A stretch of DNA of 64,000 nt from assembly GCA_015068245.1 (NCBI GenBank), contig SVKU01000001.1, forward strand, positions 248,001-312,000, read 5' to 3'. Shown here piece after piece: positions 55,801 to 64,000 of this stretch (the stretch's first letter is position 1; each line of letters starts with the position of its first letter). The notes under the pieces were generated by a model. That model saw nothing but the letters and a program-made list of their open reading frames with translations. It was not told the origin of the DNA and did not search any database. The stretch comes from Oscillospiraceae bacterium. GTDB taxonomy: Bacteria; Bacillota; Clostridia; Oscillospirales; Oscillospiraceae. The position numbers were made by a program, and so were the translations under genes.

Positions 55801-58800
55801 CCTGAGGATAACCAATAAAAGCGCCAACGCCTACTGTGCCTTTTTCGTCATTTTCATCGTTAACGATGGTGGAATCCTTGATCGTCAGATCATTGATAAT
55901 GAGTCCTGAACCGCCTGCCCATGTACCTGCGAACAGCATATCGTTAAGACCGGTGATGGTCTTATTGTTGCCGTTTACGGTTACAACAGGATATCCGGGA
56001 GCACTTACAGTTACAGGATTCCAATCAACATTTGTGAGGTTGATATCAGCAAGGATATCAACTGTTACATTTCCTGTGCCTGCAGCTGCGGCATTCAGAG
56101 CCTCCTGGAGGGAAGCATACTTGACATCGCCGATCTGTGCAACATAGCTGATTGCAGAGAGTGTGTAAACGCCATCAGTTGACGTTACTTCATATCCATC
56201 AACATTGGACTTTACTGTCAGACCTTCGGTTGCGTTCAGCTTTGCACCAACTGCGGTCAGGGTGATTTCACCGTTACCGGTTACAGAAGTGGATGTTACG
56301 GTACCGGCAATGTTAATGACCGAGTTTGCGTTATTAAACACGATACCGTTCTTAGCTACACTCAGTTCACCACCGTCGGAAATATTCCACGTGAACTTTC
56401 CGGAACCATCAGACATTTTGAATCCAACTATAGCTGTACCATAAACATTCACGGTAGAGTTGCCAGAAGTCTTGTAAATGTCAACATAGCTGACATCAAG
56501 TGTAGCCCCCTCATAGACATTGACTACATCATCAGCACCGTTGAGGATAAACCCACCGTCATTGCCGGGAGTTGCTTTCAAAGTACCATAAACATCAATG
56601 CTGCCGCCGTTGAAATAAATACTGCTTGCACTTAATTCGCTATTTGCCTTAACTGCTAAGCTGCCTCCGTCCCAAATACCAAACGTATTGGAAACATCGA
56701 CATCTGCAGATTCAGCAATAACAACATTACCAGAATAGATATAAAGGCCAGTAACATTAAGTTTTCCTGAAATAGTGATATCAGAATTAAGGATTATGGT
56801 TTTACCAGTAACACTCTTGCCATTACCGTCGATTATAATTGCCTTATCAACAGTGATGCCTTCGGACAAAGTGACGTCAGCAAGCAGTTTGACAGTTTCG
56901 CCAGCGTGTGCATATGCAATAGCATCTGCAAGAGAAGTACATCTCTTGAGTTCACGGTTTCCTGCATAGACAGCTGCGACATTAGTTGCCTCAACACCAT
57001 AGGTGCCGTCGGAATTTTCTACAAACTCAAATCCGGGGGCTGCGAATGCATCATCGGGCTTAGTAGTAAATGTACCACCGGAGATGAAGCCGGTAAGGTC
57101 ACGGCCTTCGGAGGTTGTGAAATAACTTACGCTGCCGATAGTGCCGCCGGTGATGGAAGCTTCAAATTCGGAGCTGGGTTCGAGATACAGAGCGTTGACA
57201 GTACCGCCGTTGATGGTCACGGAACCTTTGACGTTCTTAGTGTCTTTGTTGCCGGAGCCGTCGCTGGGGTTCTGGAGCCAGATGCTGGAGACAGTGCCGC
57301 CGGAAACAGTAACGCTGTTTCCGTTAGTTTCGCTGTTACAGAACAGGCGGATGGCATCGTAGTAACCGGATCCGGAAGCCTTAATTTCACCGCCACTGAT
57401 TTCAACAACAGCATCATAACTGGTGGAGTTGTTATCGATTGCATAACCGATCTGGCTGGATGCAGTAGACTTATTCTCAATAGTGCCGCCCTGAACTTTC
57501 AGAGTTCCGACATTGGTAATAGTATTGACTGCATAGGCGGTAGAGCCTGCAAGCTTGTGGTCGCAAACGATTGCGCCGCCGGTGCCGCTGTCTTTAATAG
57601 TAAGAGTACCATTATTGGTAATAACAGCATAGGCAGCTGCTTCGGTGGGAGTGCCGGTGATAGTCTTGCCGTTCAGGTCGATGGTGATTTCATCATCGGC
57701 TGCTACGGTTACGCCTTCGGTCAGTTCGATATTTGCAATAATATCGATTTCTGCGCCTTTTTCTGCTGCGTTGATAGCATCCTGGAGGGTTTCGTACTTA
57801 ACTGCACCAATCTGTGCGACGTAGTGAATTGCGGAGACGGTAAATGTTGTATCTCCGTTTTCGTCGGTATTAGCTACAGAAGAGTATCCGTCTGCTACAT
57901 AAGCGGTGGGATCCTGGTCGAATGTACCGCCGGTGACTTTGAGAATGCCATCAGAACTGAGCGTATGGTTCTTGCCGCCGGAGAAGCTGCCGCCTTCGAT
58001 GGTAACGGTAGCGCCGGTCTGAACGTTTACAGCTGCGCCGCTGTCCATCGTAGTACCCTTCGGGCCTACGAAAGTGCCGTCAACAATAGTGACATTCGCC
58101 GCACCAGATACGTTTACAGCATGACGTGTACCGCTGTCGTTGTCTACCTTATACTCGCCGCCGTTGATCGTTGCGTTAACCGCACCGTCGATACGAACGC
58201 CATGACGTACGGAGGTAATATTAACGTCGGTCAGTGTCAGAGTTCCTGCATTGATTTCGATGGCACTATAATCGCCATTGTCATTATCAATAGTACCATT
58301 GGAAACGGTCAAATTGCCTTCGAAAGGCTTGAAGCAGCCAAACAGGGTCTTACCGTCCAGTTCGATAGTGACAGTCTTGCCATCAGCGACAGTTACCTCT
58401 TCGGAAACGTCTCTAATAAGCTTGACAGTGTCGCCCTTTCTTGCTTCAGCGATTGCTGCAGTAATAGTAGTGTATTCGCCTATGAGATCTTCGCCATCGT
58501 ACAGTTCTACAACAGGGAAAGTTACCAGATCGGAAAGTTCACCGTTGCTGTATGTTGTGTAGTAATTCTGAAGTATATCGCATACATCAGAGGCGGAATC
58601 GGTAGCGAATATGTCAGTGGTAGACGGATCTTTGCCGTCCCAGTAGTTCTGGGATGCATCGATGGTTGCAGCTCCAGTAACCTTTGCGTATTGCTCAGGA
58701 GGAGCAGCACAGGTCATAACGTTGTCGTTGATGGTAACATTCTTACCGCCATTGACTCGCATTGCACGGCCTTCGTTTCCAGTACCCCAAGTGCTCAGAT

Positions 58801-61800
58801 TGTTATTTTCAATGGTAACATCGCCATCGGAAGTATTGTTCTGAACAGTGATGGAGTTGTCCTTAGTGTCGATAATTGTGTTGCCGGTGACAGTTACAGA
58901 CTTGGTATTTCGCAGGTTTATACCGCCGGATGTTGTATTGCTGATTTCATTATTATTAATGATTGCAGTAACATCTTTGCCAATAACAGAGATAGCATTG
59001 GCAGATGCGCTGCCAGCGGTAGCAACAACATCGGTAATGTTGTTGAACTTATTGTTTTCGATGGTAACAACGTCCTGACCCGCAACCAGAATACCCTTGT
59101 TTTTGAAGGTAAAGCCCTTCACGGTGATATCGTGATCACGGTTCTGGCTGTCATCGTAACCAAGATACATACCGCCGGTGAGAATGGTCTCGCCTTCGGT
59201 CCACTCGGAAGCGCCAAGAAGGGTGATGGACTTCTCACTTGCGTGGGTGGGATCGCTTGCCCAAGGTGCAACGTATTCATCAATAGTTACGGGCATTACA
59301 TAAATGGTGTCGCCATCGTCTGCTGCGTTGATAGCCTCTGTGAGAGTTGCGTAATAGGTGTCGCCTATCTTTGCAACTTTGCCGTATGCTGGATTAGCAC
59401 TAACACCCCATACGCCATTGGTTGCCTTAACAATGTACTGATCGGGAATATTACCGGTGACAACAGTGCTTTCACCGTCGAGAGCCGCAGCTGCGATGGA
59501 GACGGTAACAGGCCATTCGGTAGATTCTGCGGTAACGTACAGATAAACATCGCCCTTCAAGATTGCGCCTGCAGCAACAGTAATAGTACCGCTGTTAGCA
59601 TTCGTATTGGGATCTTGTACCCATACGGACTTGTTGACACCCTCGATAGTACCGCCGTTGATGGTCAGAATATTCTGAGCCTCAGTGCCGTTGAGGAACT
59701 GCCGGATAGCACGATAGGTAGACTTGACAGTACCGCCGTTGATAATGGTTTCAGCATAGGTTCCCTTACCGTTAGTCAGGTTGTCGATGCCGTAAGCCAT
59801 ATCGGTGCCACCGAGATGTTCGATAGTACCACCGTTGACAGTGAGCTTACCGCGCTGATTGGAAATAACAGAGGAGTATTTGTTGAAGTAGCGGTTATTG
59901 GTAGCGGAAAGGGTGATCTTACCTGTTCCAACCTCGTCTTTAATGGTCAGTTCAGCACCGGGATTAATGTTAATAAGACCAAAGTTGCCGCTTGCGTTGT
60001 CTGTACCGGTGATGGTCTTGCCATTCAGGTCGAGAGTGATCGTGACACCACTGGGTACAGTAACAATCTCACTGATGTCGAAATCATGGATGATAACGAT
60101 AGGAGCACTGTAGTTGTATTCCTTAACACCATCAATAGCGCTCTGCAGATCGTGGAAGCCTACGCCAGCAACCATCGCAACAACGTTCTTCACTTCGCCG
60201 ATCACGGTAGTGGTGTCGCTGATATTGACCACGCCGGTAGCAGTCCAGTTGGACACTGCCAGAGAGGGTTCTCCTTCCTCATCCCTAGCAGTGATGGAGC
60301 CGCCGGTTACAGTAACGGTAGTGCCGTTTGCCACGTTGGTGACTTCATTGTTCAGCTGGATACCGGCATAGCTGAACTGGGTGCTGGTATCTACACTGGT
60401 GATGGCAGTATCCACTACATCGATATTCATGTTTTCGCCCCAGATGTTGAGGGGGATGCGTGCGGTCAGTTCGCTGTCGGTGATTATTACGGTAGCATTG
60501 TCCGCTAAAGCGGGGAAGTTGATGGCATAGCCGTCAACATTGTCGCCCATGGTGACCTTAACATTCTCAACGGTCAGAGTGCCGTTAGTGTTGTAATTGA
60601 TACCACGGTTTGCGGATTCTGCGACAACCGTAAGATTCTTGATCGTTACGTTTGCGCCGTTTGCTTCGGTGGGAACATCGATCGCACGGTCGGAGCCGGT
60701 GTAAGTCAGGGTATTACCGTTACCGTCGATTGTGAGATTTTTATTAACTGTGATTTTGTCAGAAATAGTTACATTCGCAAGCAGGGTGATAGTATCGCCA
60801 ACCTGTGCGGCTTCATAAGCAGCAGCAAAAGTGGCGTAATACTTGTCGCCAATTCTGGCTTCAACAGGATAACCATTGGTATAGTCGCCGCCGATGGTGG
60901 CAGTTGCACCAATAGTGTTCTCGACTGTAATACTACTGATAGTGGAAGCACTGCCCATAGAACCGGACACGATACCTACTCGTGCATCATTGCACACTAA
61001 TGTGACATTTTTAACGCTGCAGGTGTTAAGCGTCTGTCCGGAAATGATGCCGGAAATACCGCCGACATTCATCTCGCCGGTGATAGTTACTCCGGAAACG
61101 CTGAAGTTTGAGTAGCTTGCGGTGAGACCGCCATTCATCTGAATGTCAGAGATAACGCCGCCGACTACCTGACCGCCGGTAATGGCAGAATCATCATCGC
61201 CTTCAACACTCACATTGCTTGCGTTAACACAACGTCTTGTATAAGCGAGTGCACCTGCGGTGTAGTCGCCGCCTGTGATGCTGATTTTGCCGCAAACCTT
61301 GACGTTTTCAACAACGGTGTAGTAGGGGTATGCGATTGCAGCCGCCGCAATATGGCCGTCGGTGTTGATGGTAACGTTTTCAATAGTCAGATTCTTGATT
61401 ATGTTCTGATTATCCTTATCTGTTCCCTCGGTCACACCGAAAAGACCCGCATATACGTATCCGTCGGAATCAACTGCGGGGTTAGTGATAGTCAGATTCT
61501 CGATCTTATAGTCCTTACCGTCGAAGTTGCCCATAAAGCCGTGGTCTTTATAAGCAGAACCGATAGCAACCCAATTCTGACCCGAAAGATCAATATTTGC
61601 GCCGAGAGCAACGTAAACGCCGGGTGCGCTGTATTTGGTTTCGCCTGCGTTGACGCTGTTACGGAAGAAGATCAGTTCTTCAAGGCTGCTGATCAGATAA
61701 GGATCTTCTTCTGTGCCGGAGCCGGAGAGTTTGAGCACACAAACGATGAATTCAGCCTGTGCTTCAACAGTTCCGCCCGCCTTGATAGTGTTGAGGTCTG

Positions 61801-64000
61801 CGAAATCATCGGAAGTATCCAAAGCGTTTCCGGTTGCAGTAACGTCCAGCCCGTTGGTTTCAGAGTAAGATCTGATGTTTACATAGCCGCCGGTTACAGT
61901 GTTGCCGGTAAAGGTAACAGTCTCGGAAGCACTGACGAGTGCACTTGCGTTATTAAAGCTGCTGTCGGTAATGCTGACAGTTTTTGCGTCCTTGCCACTC
62001 TGGTTGTCAGATACGCCGTAAGACCAGTTGATGAATTTGCATTTGTTGATTGTTGCAGTTACATTGGAAAGAGCATCTCCTGCGCCCTCACCAAAGATAA
62101 TGGCCCGCTTTGCAGTAGTACCGTTGCCAATAATTGTGCAGTTTTCAACAGTAATACTCAATTTGGAAGAAATGCCTCTCTGAATACCTGTTGCTAAACT
62201 TGCATCGATTGTAAGGTCTTCAACTTTTGCATTGTCTCCCTCGAAGCGGAAGACAGTGTTCCAGTTCTTGTCATCAACTGCGCCGCTGAGCGTCAGGGTT
62301 TTGTTGTTGCCGTTGATAGTAACATTATCTGCTGTGATCTTTGCGCCGTTGTTTCGGCAGTCCCAAGCAGTTGTGATAGTAATGTCATTAAGTATGTTAA
62401 CGACAGAACCACTCTCAACAGCCTTCAGTGCTTCTTCAAGGTTTTCATAGTATTCGCCGTCAACTTCAGCAATAAAGTCGCCTTCTTCGATGGTGCAGTA
62501 TCCGTCTGTACCAACTTCGCCAAATACCCAGCCCGGAGTAAGAAGCACAGAATTAGTATTATTTGCAGCAGCTTCAGTGAACTTACCGCCGGTGATGGAG
62601 CCTGCCAGTGCATTGACATCGTTAGCACCAATCTTGGTTGAGAATGTACCACCGGTTACAGAGAATTCAGCTTTATAACCTGTATTATTCACAAATACAG
62701 AGGAACCGTCGTTTCCGCGGGGTGCGAATTCACCACCATTGATGGTCATTTTGGCAGTGTCGTTAACACAATGCACCCAAACCTGACCTTCAAAAGTGCC
62801 GCCATTGATGGTTACATCACCGCTCCACAGACGCAGAGAACGGTAGCGGGGAGTGGAAATGGTGCCACCATTGATGGTGGTAGAACCGGAATACTGGAAG
62901 ATAGCCAGAGAAGTATGGGCAAAGGCCTGACCTTGCTGATTCTGAGTGCTGAGGTTCTCAATAGTTCCGTTTTCAACTACGAGAGTTCCTTCATTTCTGA
63001 TGGTGTAAGATCCCCAACCAGCAGCGGGATCGCCAACACCGGTGTCGGTGAAGCTGATCTTACCATTGCCGGTAATAGTCAGGGTACCCTTATTGCTAAT
63101 CATTTCATAGCTTCCAGTGCAAGCCTTAGACTGGCTGATGGTATGACCGTTCAGGTTAAGGGTAATGGTCTTACCTGCGGGGATGGTTACGGTATCATCA
63201 AGAACGATGTCAGACTTGACGTAAATGGTACCGCTTCCGTCATCGGCAACAGCATTAATAGCATCCTGCAGAGACGTGTAGTCTATGCCGTTCAAGGATG
63301 CAACGTAGGTGCTTACGCCGGGTTCGACGCCGTAAGTGCCGTCATCATTGGGAGACAGTACATATCCGTGAGCAAGGTAAGCACCTGCGGGAGCAACGGT
63401 GAATGTACCGCCGGAGATGAAGCCGGAGGGGTTGCGATCAGTATTGGTGGTATCTGCTTCCCAAATTGCAACTTCGCTGATAGTACCATCAGTGATGGAG
63501 CCTTCAAAGCCGGAGTTTGGATCAAGCAGAACCTTTGCAACGGTGCCGCCGCTGATGTTGAGTTCAGCTTCGGGATCACCGGAACCGGGATTCTGTACCC
63601 AAATACCATAGGATGTGCCGGTTACAGTACCACCAGTGATGTTTACCTCATTCTTATGGGTTGTGCTGTTGGCAAACTGGCGGATTGCGCCACGACCGGT
63701 AATAGTACCGCCTTCAATATTGACAATCGCATCACGGCTGGTGGAGTTATTGTCAATGGGGAATGCAGCGCGGGCTTCGTCACCGGTAGAGTTCTTAATG
63801 GTGCCGCCCTTAACAGTCAGCACACCGCAGTTGGTGATTGTGTTGCTTGCATAGTAAGGTACAGCTGCAGTATCGGGATTCGACGCAAATGCAGTAATCT
63901 TACCGCCAACACCGCTATCAATAATTGTCAGATTACCGTTGTTGGTGATTGCAGCAGTGCTGCTTGCAGCTTCGGTATTTCTGGAGATAGTCTTACCATT
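52844..64000 (-). CDS. Giant repetitive beta-helix surface protein, N-terminus outside window
   Basis: The frame is open from the right edge to the stop at 52844, giving at least 3,718 residues. It is made of about a dozen repeats of 220-310 residues, each with a header like 'YVAxIGxxxYxTLxxAVxAAxxGDTI', the phrase 'TIDLNGKTITG' and a run of 'TINGGTI/VTVSGGTV' strands, the pattern of right-handed parallel beta-helices. A GLUG-like section lies near 61.4-61.7 kb. The C-terminal 230 residues are non-repetitive and carry no LPxTG or SLH motif. It is probably secreted or surface-bound; the signal peptide would lie beyond the window. Function unknown: adhesin or polysaccharide-binding are possible. 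Confidence 0.85.
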   Translation of the reverse strand, partial: NGKTISRNTEAASSTAAITNNGNLTIIDSGVGGKITAFASNPDTAAVPYYASNTITNCGVLTVKGGTIKNSTGDEARAAFPIDNNSTSRDAIVNIEGGTITGRGAIRQFANSTTHKNEVNITGGTVTGTSYGIWVQNPGSGDPEAELNISGGTVAKVLLDPNSGFEGSITDGTISEVAIWEADTTNTDRNPSGFISGGTFTVAPAGAYLAHGYVLSPNDDGTYGVEPGVSTYVASLNGIDYTSLQDAINAVADDGSGTIYVKSDIVLDDTVTIPAGKTITLNLNGHTISQSKACTGSYEMISNKGTLTITGNGKISFTDTGVGDPAAGWGSYTIRNEGTLVVENGTIENLSTQNQQGQAFAHTSLAIFQYSGSTTINGGTISTPRYRSLRLWSGDVTINGGTFEGQVWVHCVNDTAKMTINGGEFAPRGNDGSSVFVNNTGYKAEFSVTGGTFSTKIGANDVNALAGSITGGKFTEAAANNTNSVLLTPGWVFGEVGTDGYCTIEEGDFIAEVDGEYYENLEEALKAVESGSVVNILNDITITTAWDCRNNGAKITADNVTINGNNKTLTLSGAVDDKNWNTVFRFEGDNAKVEDLTIDASLATGIQRGISSKLSITVENCTIIGNGTTAKRAIIFGEGAGDALSNVTATINKCKFINWSYGVSDNQSGKDAKTVSITDSSFNNASALVSASETVTFTGNTVTGGYVNIRSYSETNGLDVTATGNALDTSDDFADLNTIKAGGTVEAQAEFIVCVLKLSGSGTEEDPYLISSLEELIFFRNSVNAGETKYSAPGVYVALGANIDLSGQNWVAIGSAYKDHGFMGNFDGKDYKIENLTITNPAVDSDGYVYAGLFGVTEGTDKDNQNIIKNLTIENVTINTDGHIAAAAIAYPYYTVVENVKVCGKISITGGDYTAGALAYTRRCVNASNVSVEGDDDSAITGGQVVGGVISDIQMNGGLTASYSNFSVSGVTITGEMNVGGISGIISGQTLNTCSVKNVTLVCNDARVGIVSGSMGSASTISSITVENTIGATATIGGDYTNGYPVEARIGDKYYATFAAAYEAAQVGDTITLLANVTISDKITVNKNLTIDGNGNTLTYTGSDRAIDVPTEANGANVTIKNLTVVAESANRGINYNTNGTLTVENVKVTMGDNVDGYAINFPALADNATVIITDSELTARIPLNIWGENMNIDVVDTAITSVDTSTQFSYAGIQLNNEVTNVANGTTVTVTGGSITARDEEGEPSLAVSNWTATGVVNISDTTTVIGEVKNVVAMVAGVGFHDLQSAIDGVKEYNYSAPIVIIHDFDISEIVTVPSGVTITLDLNGKTITGTDNASGNFGLININPGAELTIKDEVGTGKITLSATNNRYFNKYSSVISNQRGKLTVNGGTIEHLGGTDMAYGIDNLTNGKGTYAETIINGGTVKSTYRAIRQFLNGTEAQNILTINGGTIEGVNKSVWVQDPNTNANSGTITVAAGAILKGDVYLYVTAESTEWPVTVSIAAAALDGESTVVTGNIPDQYIVKATNGVWGVSANPAYGKVAKIGDTYYATLTEAINAADDGDTIYVMPVTIDEYVAPWASDPTHASEKSITLLGASEWTEGETILTGGMYLGYDDSQNRDHDITVKGFTFKNKGILVAGQDVVTIENNKFNNITDVVATAGSASANAISVIGKDVTAIINNNEISNTTSGGINLRNTKSVTVTGNTIIDTKDNSITVQNNTSDGDVTIENNNLSTWGTGNEGRAMRVNGGKNVTINDNVMTCAAPPEQYAKVTGAATIDASQNYWDGKDPSTTDIFATDSASDVCDILQNYYTTYSNGELSDLVTFPVVELYDGEDLIGEYTTITAAIAEARKGDTVKLIRDVSEEVTVADGKTVTIELDGKTLFGCFKPFEGNLTVSNGTIDNDNGDYSAIEINAGTLTLTDVNITSVRHGVRIDGAVNATINGGEYKVDNDSGTRHAVNVSGAANVTIVDGTFVGPKGTTMDSGAAVNVQTGATVTIEGGSFSGGKNHTLSSDGILKVTGGTFDQDPTAYVADGYSSVANTDENGDTTFTVSAIHYVAQIGAVKYETLQDAINAAEKGAEIDIIANIELTEGVTVAADDEITIDLNGKTITGTPTEAAAYAVITNNGTLTIKDSGTGGAIVCDHKLAGSTAYAVNTITNVGTLKVQGGTIENKSTASSQIGYAIDNNSTSYDAVVEISGGEIKASGSGYYDAIRLFCNSETNGNSVTVSGGTVSSIWLQNPSDGSGNKDTKNVKGSVTINGGTVNALYLEPSSEFEASITGGTIGSVSYFTTSEGRDLTGFISGGTFTTKPDDAFAAPGFEFVENSDGTYGVEATNVAAVYAGNRELKRCTSLADAIAYAHAGETVKLLADVTLSEGITVDKAIIIDGNGKSVTGKTIILNSDITISGKLNVTGLYIYSGNVVIAESADVDVSNTFGIWDGGSLAVKANSELSASSIYFNGGSIDVYGTLKATPGNDGGFILNGADDVVNVYEGATLDVSYVDIYKTSGNSTVNVYGTAIVGFKMSDGSGKFTWNISDGGELSVAKNGIVFNNANSVINIAGTVTSTSVTGNGEITLTAVGAKLNATEGLTVKSNVDGYEVTSTDGVYTLSAISYVAQIGDVKYASLQEALNAAAAGTGNVTVDILADINLTNVDWNPVTVSAPGYPVVTVNGNNKTITGLNDMLFAGTWAGGSGLIINDLTIKDSTIVNDENDEKGTVGVGAFIGYPQASATITLKNCHLVNSTVKGGHWTGGLIGMAGGYNGNDGPVFMDLTITGCSVTGSTITGKGSAGGIIGHGSCAAWTNVVITDTTVSGNTITSTGSSTNKAGAVMGTIGAAGQSTTAAGETKTGGASVAATVSGNTVTSGGTTITTIYGRQGTETGMLYISGGTYDKYPIEENVAYAKPIDGHEIVMNDDGTYGVVPATYVAYIGEQGYTTLAKAVEAAQSGDTIVLKPGEYTLPEFANKELTLKGEDKDNTSINDWVNKGSQGMMGSTVHFEDLTINGNTENYYGLFHTTEVTYKNCNINGLRFLYAPNVSFEGCAFNAEGVEHSFWTYGASNVTVKNCTFTYTDRAVNCYSESGKNHETDITFTGCTFTYAGTAGAPEGAVEINSGSSKSIKLTMNNCTAPAKGAMWFNSQWDSTGGANTVVFVNDVQVWPVYVAKIGEQGYSTLAKAVEAATEGAEIDIIANIELTEGVTVAADDVITIDLNGHSVTAPPEVGLAVRVNGKLTVKGGTVDAAVDAFYVGVKDSTVGDNAELTIESDAVVKAGDCCVVIYGGTLNSAGTLSTSSNTYAAIQGSGNSAANDNTVINITVGTVTAASSVAIYQPQDGTLNISGGTVTGQTAVYVKDGALTVSGGTVKATGNKFNYEANNNGCCNTGDAIVLEADSVAYGVPTATISGGSIIAKAGSPVAAYTASGSTAFTNTDFISGDSKAEFSADVSEYCVSGHLTEKNPTTGMYEVKEDTSVPVAWIDLDDDNAQDDDEKFISVQAALYAAESGKTVKLIADATESTIMIPNGVTLDLNGKYLDTDNIFSFGDVIDTGVTTGGVVISNDPSKAFIQLQSNNNYLPLYDAKNGCYRFFEYELINRGIRDVTSDGAKFGFAITFNNSEAYDYFADTENSGVKLKVDLDWTDKDEDRIVQVVFTGENVYEYATKVKNEPDKTFALTLTVSGLEDLNIDFVSAQMMVTSDNTGFSSSISPLTHTVSASE
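54353..54450. repeat. Near-identical internal repeat copy 1 in the beta-helix gene
   Basis: About 95 bases beginning near CATTCAGGTCGATGGT and ending near TCTGCGCC are almost identical to 57670-57765 in the same gene and encode the same AADD-x-ITIDLNG...EIDIIANIELTEGVTV region. The neighbouring repeats have diverged much more. Confidence 0.7.
57670..57765. repeat. Near-identical internal repeat copy 2 in the beta-helix gene
   Basis: Partner of 54353-54450, differing at only a few positions. The near identity against otherwise diverged repeats suggests recent recombination or gene conversion within the gene. Confidence 0.7.

Noticed and set aside
53633-55909. 758-codon plus-strand ORF opposite the beta-helix gene
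   Set aside because: Same reason: repetitive composition on the other strand keeps the frame open.
56906-60508. 1,200-codon plus-strand ORF opposite the beta-helix gene
   Set aside because: It is an antisense shadow of a highly repetitive gene with skewed codon use; it has no ribosome site or recognisable domain.

Overview
The window looks like a chromosomal segment of an anaerobic, endospore-lineage Firmicute of class Clostridia, most like gut Oscillospirales/Ruminococcaceae. Supporting signs are a spoIVA gene next to a SPOCS/LysM spore protein, a T-box controlled ileS, an unlinked HMA protein plus CadA-type ATPase under an ArsR regulator, the CdaA/CdaR c-di-AMP pair, and short interspersed repeats of a kind I associate with such genomes. 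No rRNA, tRNA, CRISPR array, transposase or prophage gene was recognised.

Layout. 1-3.7 kb (minus): a surface operon with a lipoprotein, a large lipoprotein carrying an SLH-like part, glucan-binding-like repeats and a transglutaminase-like domain, then a truncated DltA-like ligase. 3.9-5.2 kb (plus): two GNAT acetyltransferases behind a 34-codon leader ORF and an attenuator-like terminator. 5.3-6.8 kb: gltX. 6.8-10.1 kb (minus): spore coat genes spoIVA and SPOCS/LysM, and a tiny membrane protein. 10.1-22.2 kb (minus): the classic Firmicute block, in transcription order yicC-remA-gmk-rpoZ-priA-def-fmt-rsmB-rlmN-prpC-prkC-rsgA. 22.2-26.8 kb (minus): cdaA-cdaR, then three Cys-rich proteins and a membrane protein leading into yicC. 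26.8-28.2 kb: a cysteine desulfurase-like enzyme with a DUF3343 partner. 28.3-32.3 kb (plus): family 4 uracil-DNA glycosylase, an Ile T-box leader and a type 2 IleS. 32.3-34.5 kb (minus): Gx transporter, D-serine ammonia-lyase, cytidine deaminase. 34.7-36.2 kb: CapA-like protein. 36.2-37.6 kb (minus): a long structured leader or ncRNA, a zinc-ribbon protein and a phosphopantetheinyl transferase. 37.7-41.8 kb (minus): dapF, two half-size chromate transporters and ruvC-ruvA-ruvB. 41.9-44.5 kb: split metal efflux ATPase/HMA operon divergent from its ArsR repressor. 44.6-46.5 kb: an Old Yellow Enzyme-type flavoenzyme.

46.7-64.0 kb (minus) is the accessory part of most interest. A very large beta-helix surface protein (more than 3,700 residues, start outside the window) is followed within 14 bases by a 37-codon peptide gene. 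After it come an HprK-like kinase, a PqqD-like peptide-binding protein, an SLH protein, an S24/S26 peptidase-like protein, an exporter ABC transporter and a nucleotidyltransferase. This is most of the tailoring and export kit of a phosphorylated lasso-type RiPP, but no lasso cyclase and no leader transglutaminase are present. The peptide has a Y-x-x-P leader motif. I read it as a candidate cyclase-less, PqqD-guided RiPP-like system. Interspersed repeats surround the PqqD gene.

Start sites were chosen from Shine-Dalgarno spacing and family conservation. Promoters were read by eye as -35/-10 pairs with 17-base spacers. Functions rest on recognised motifs without database searches.
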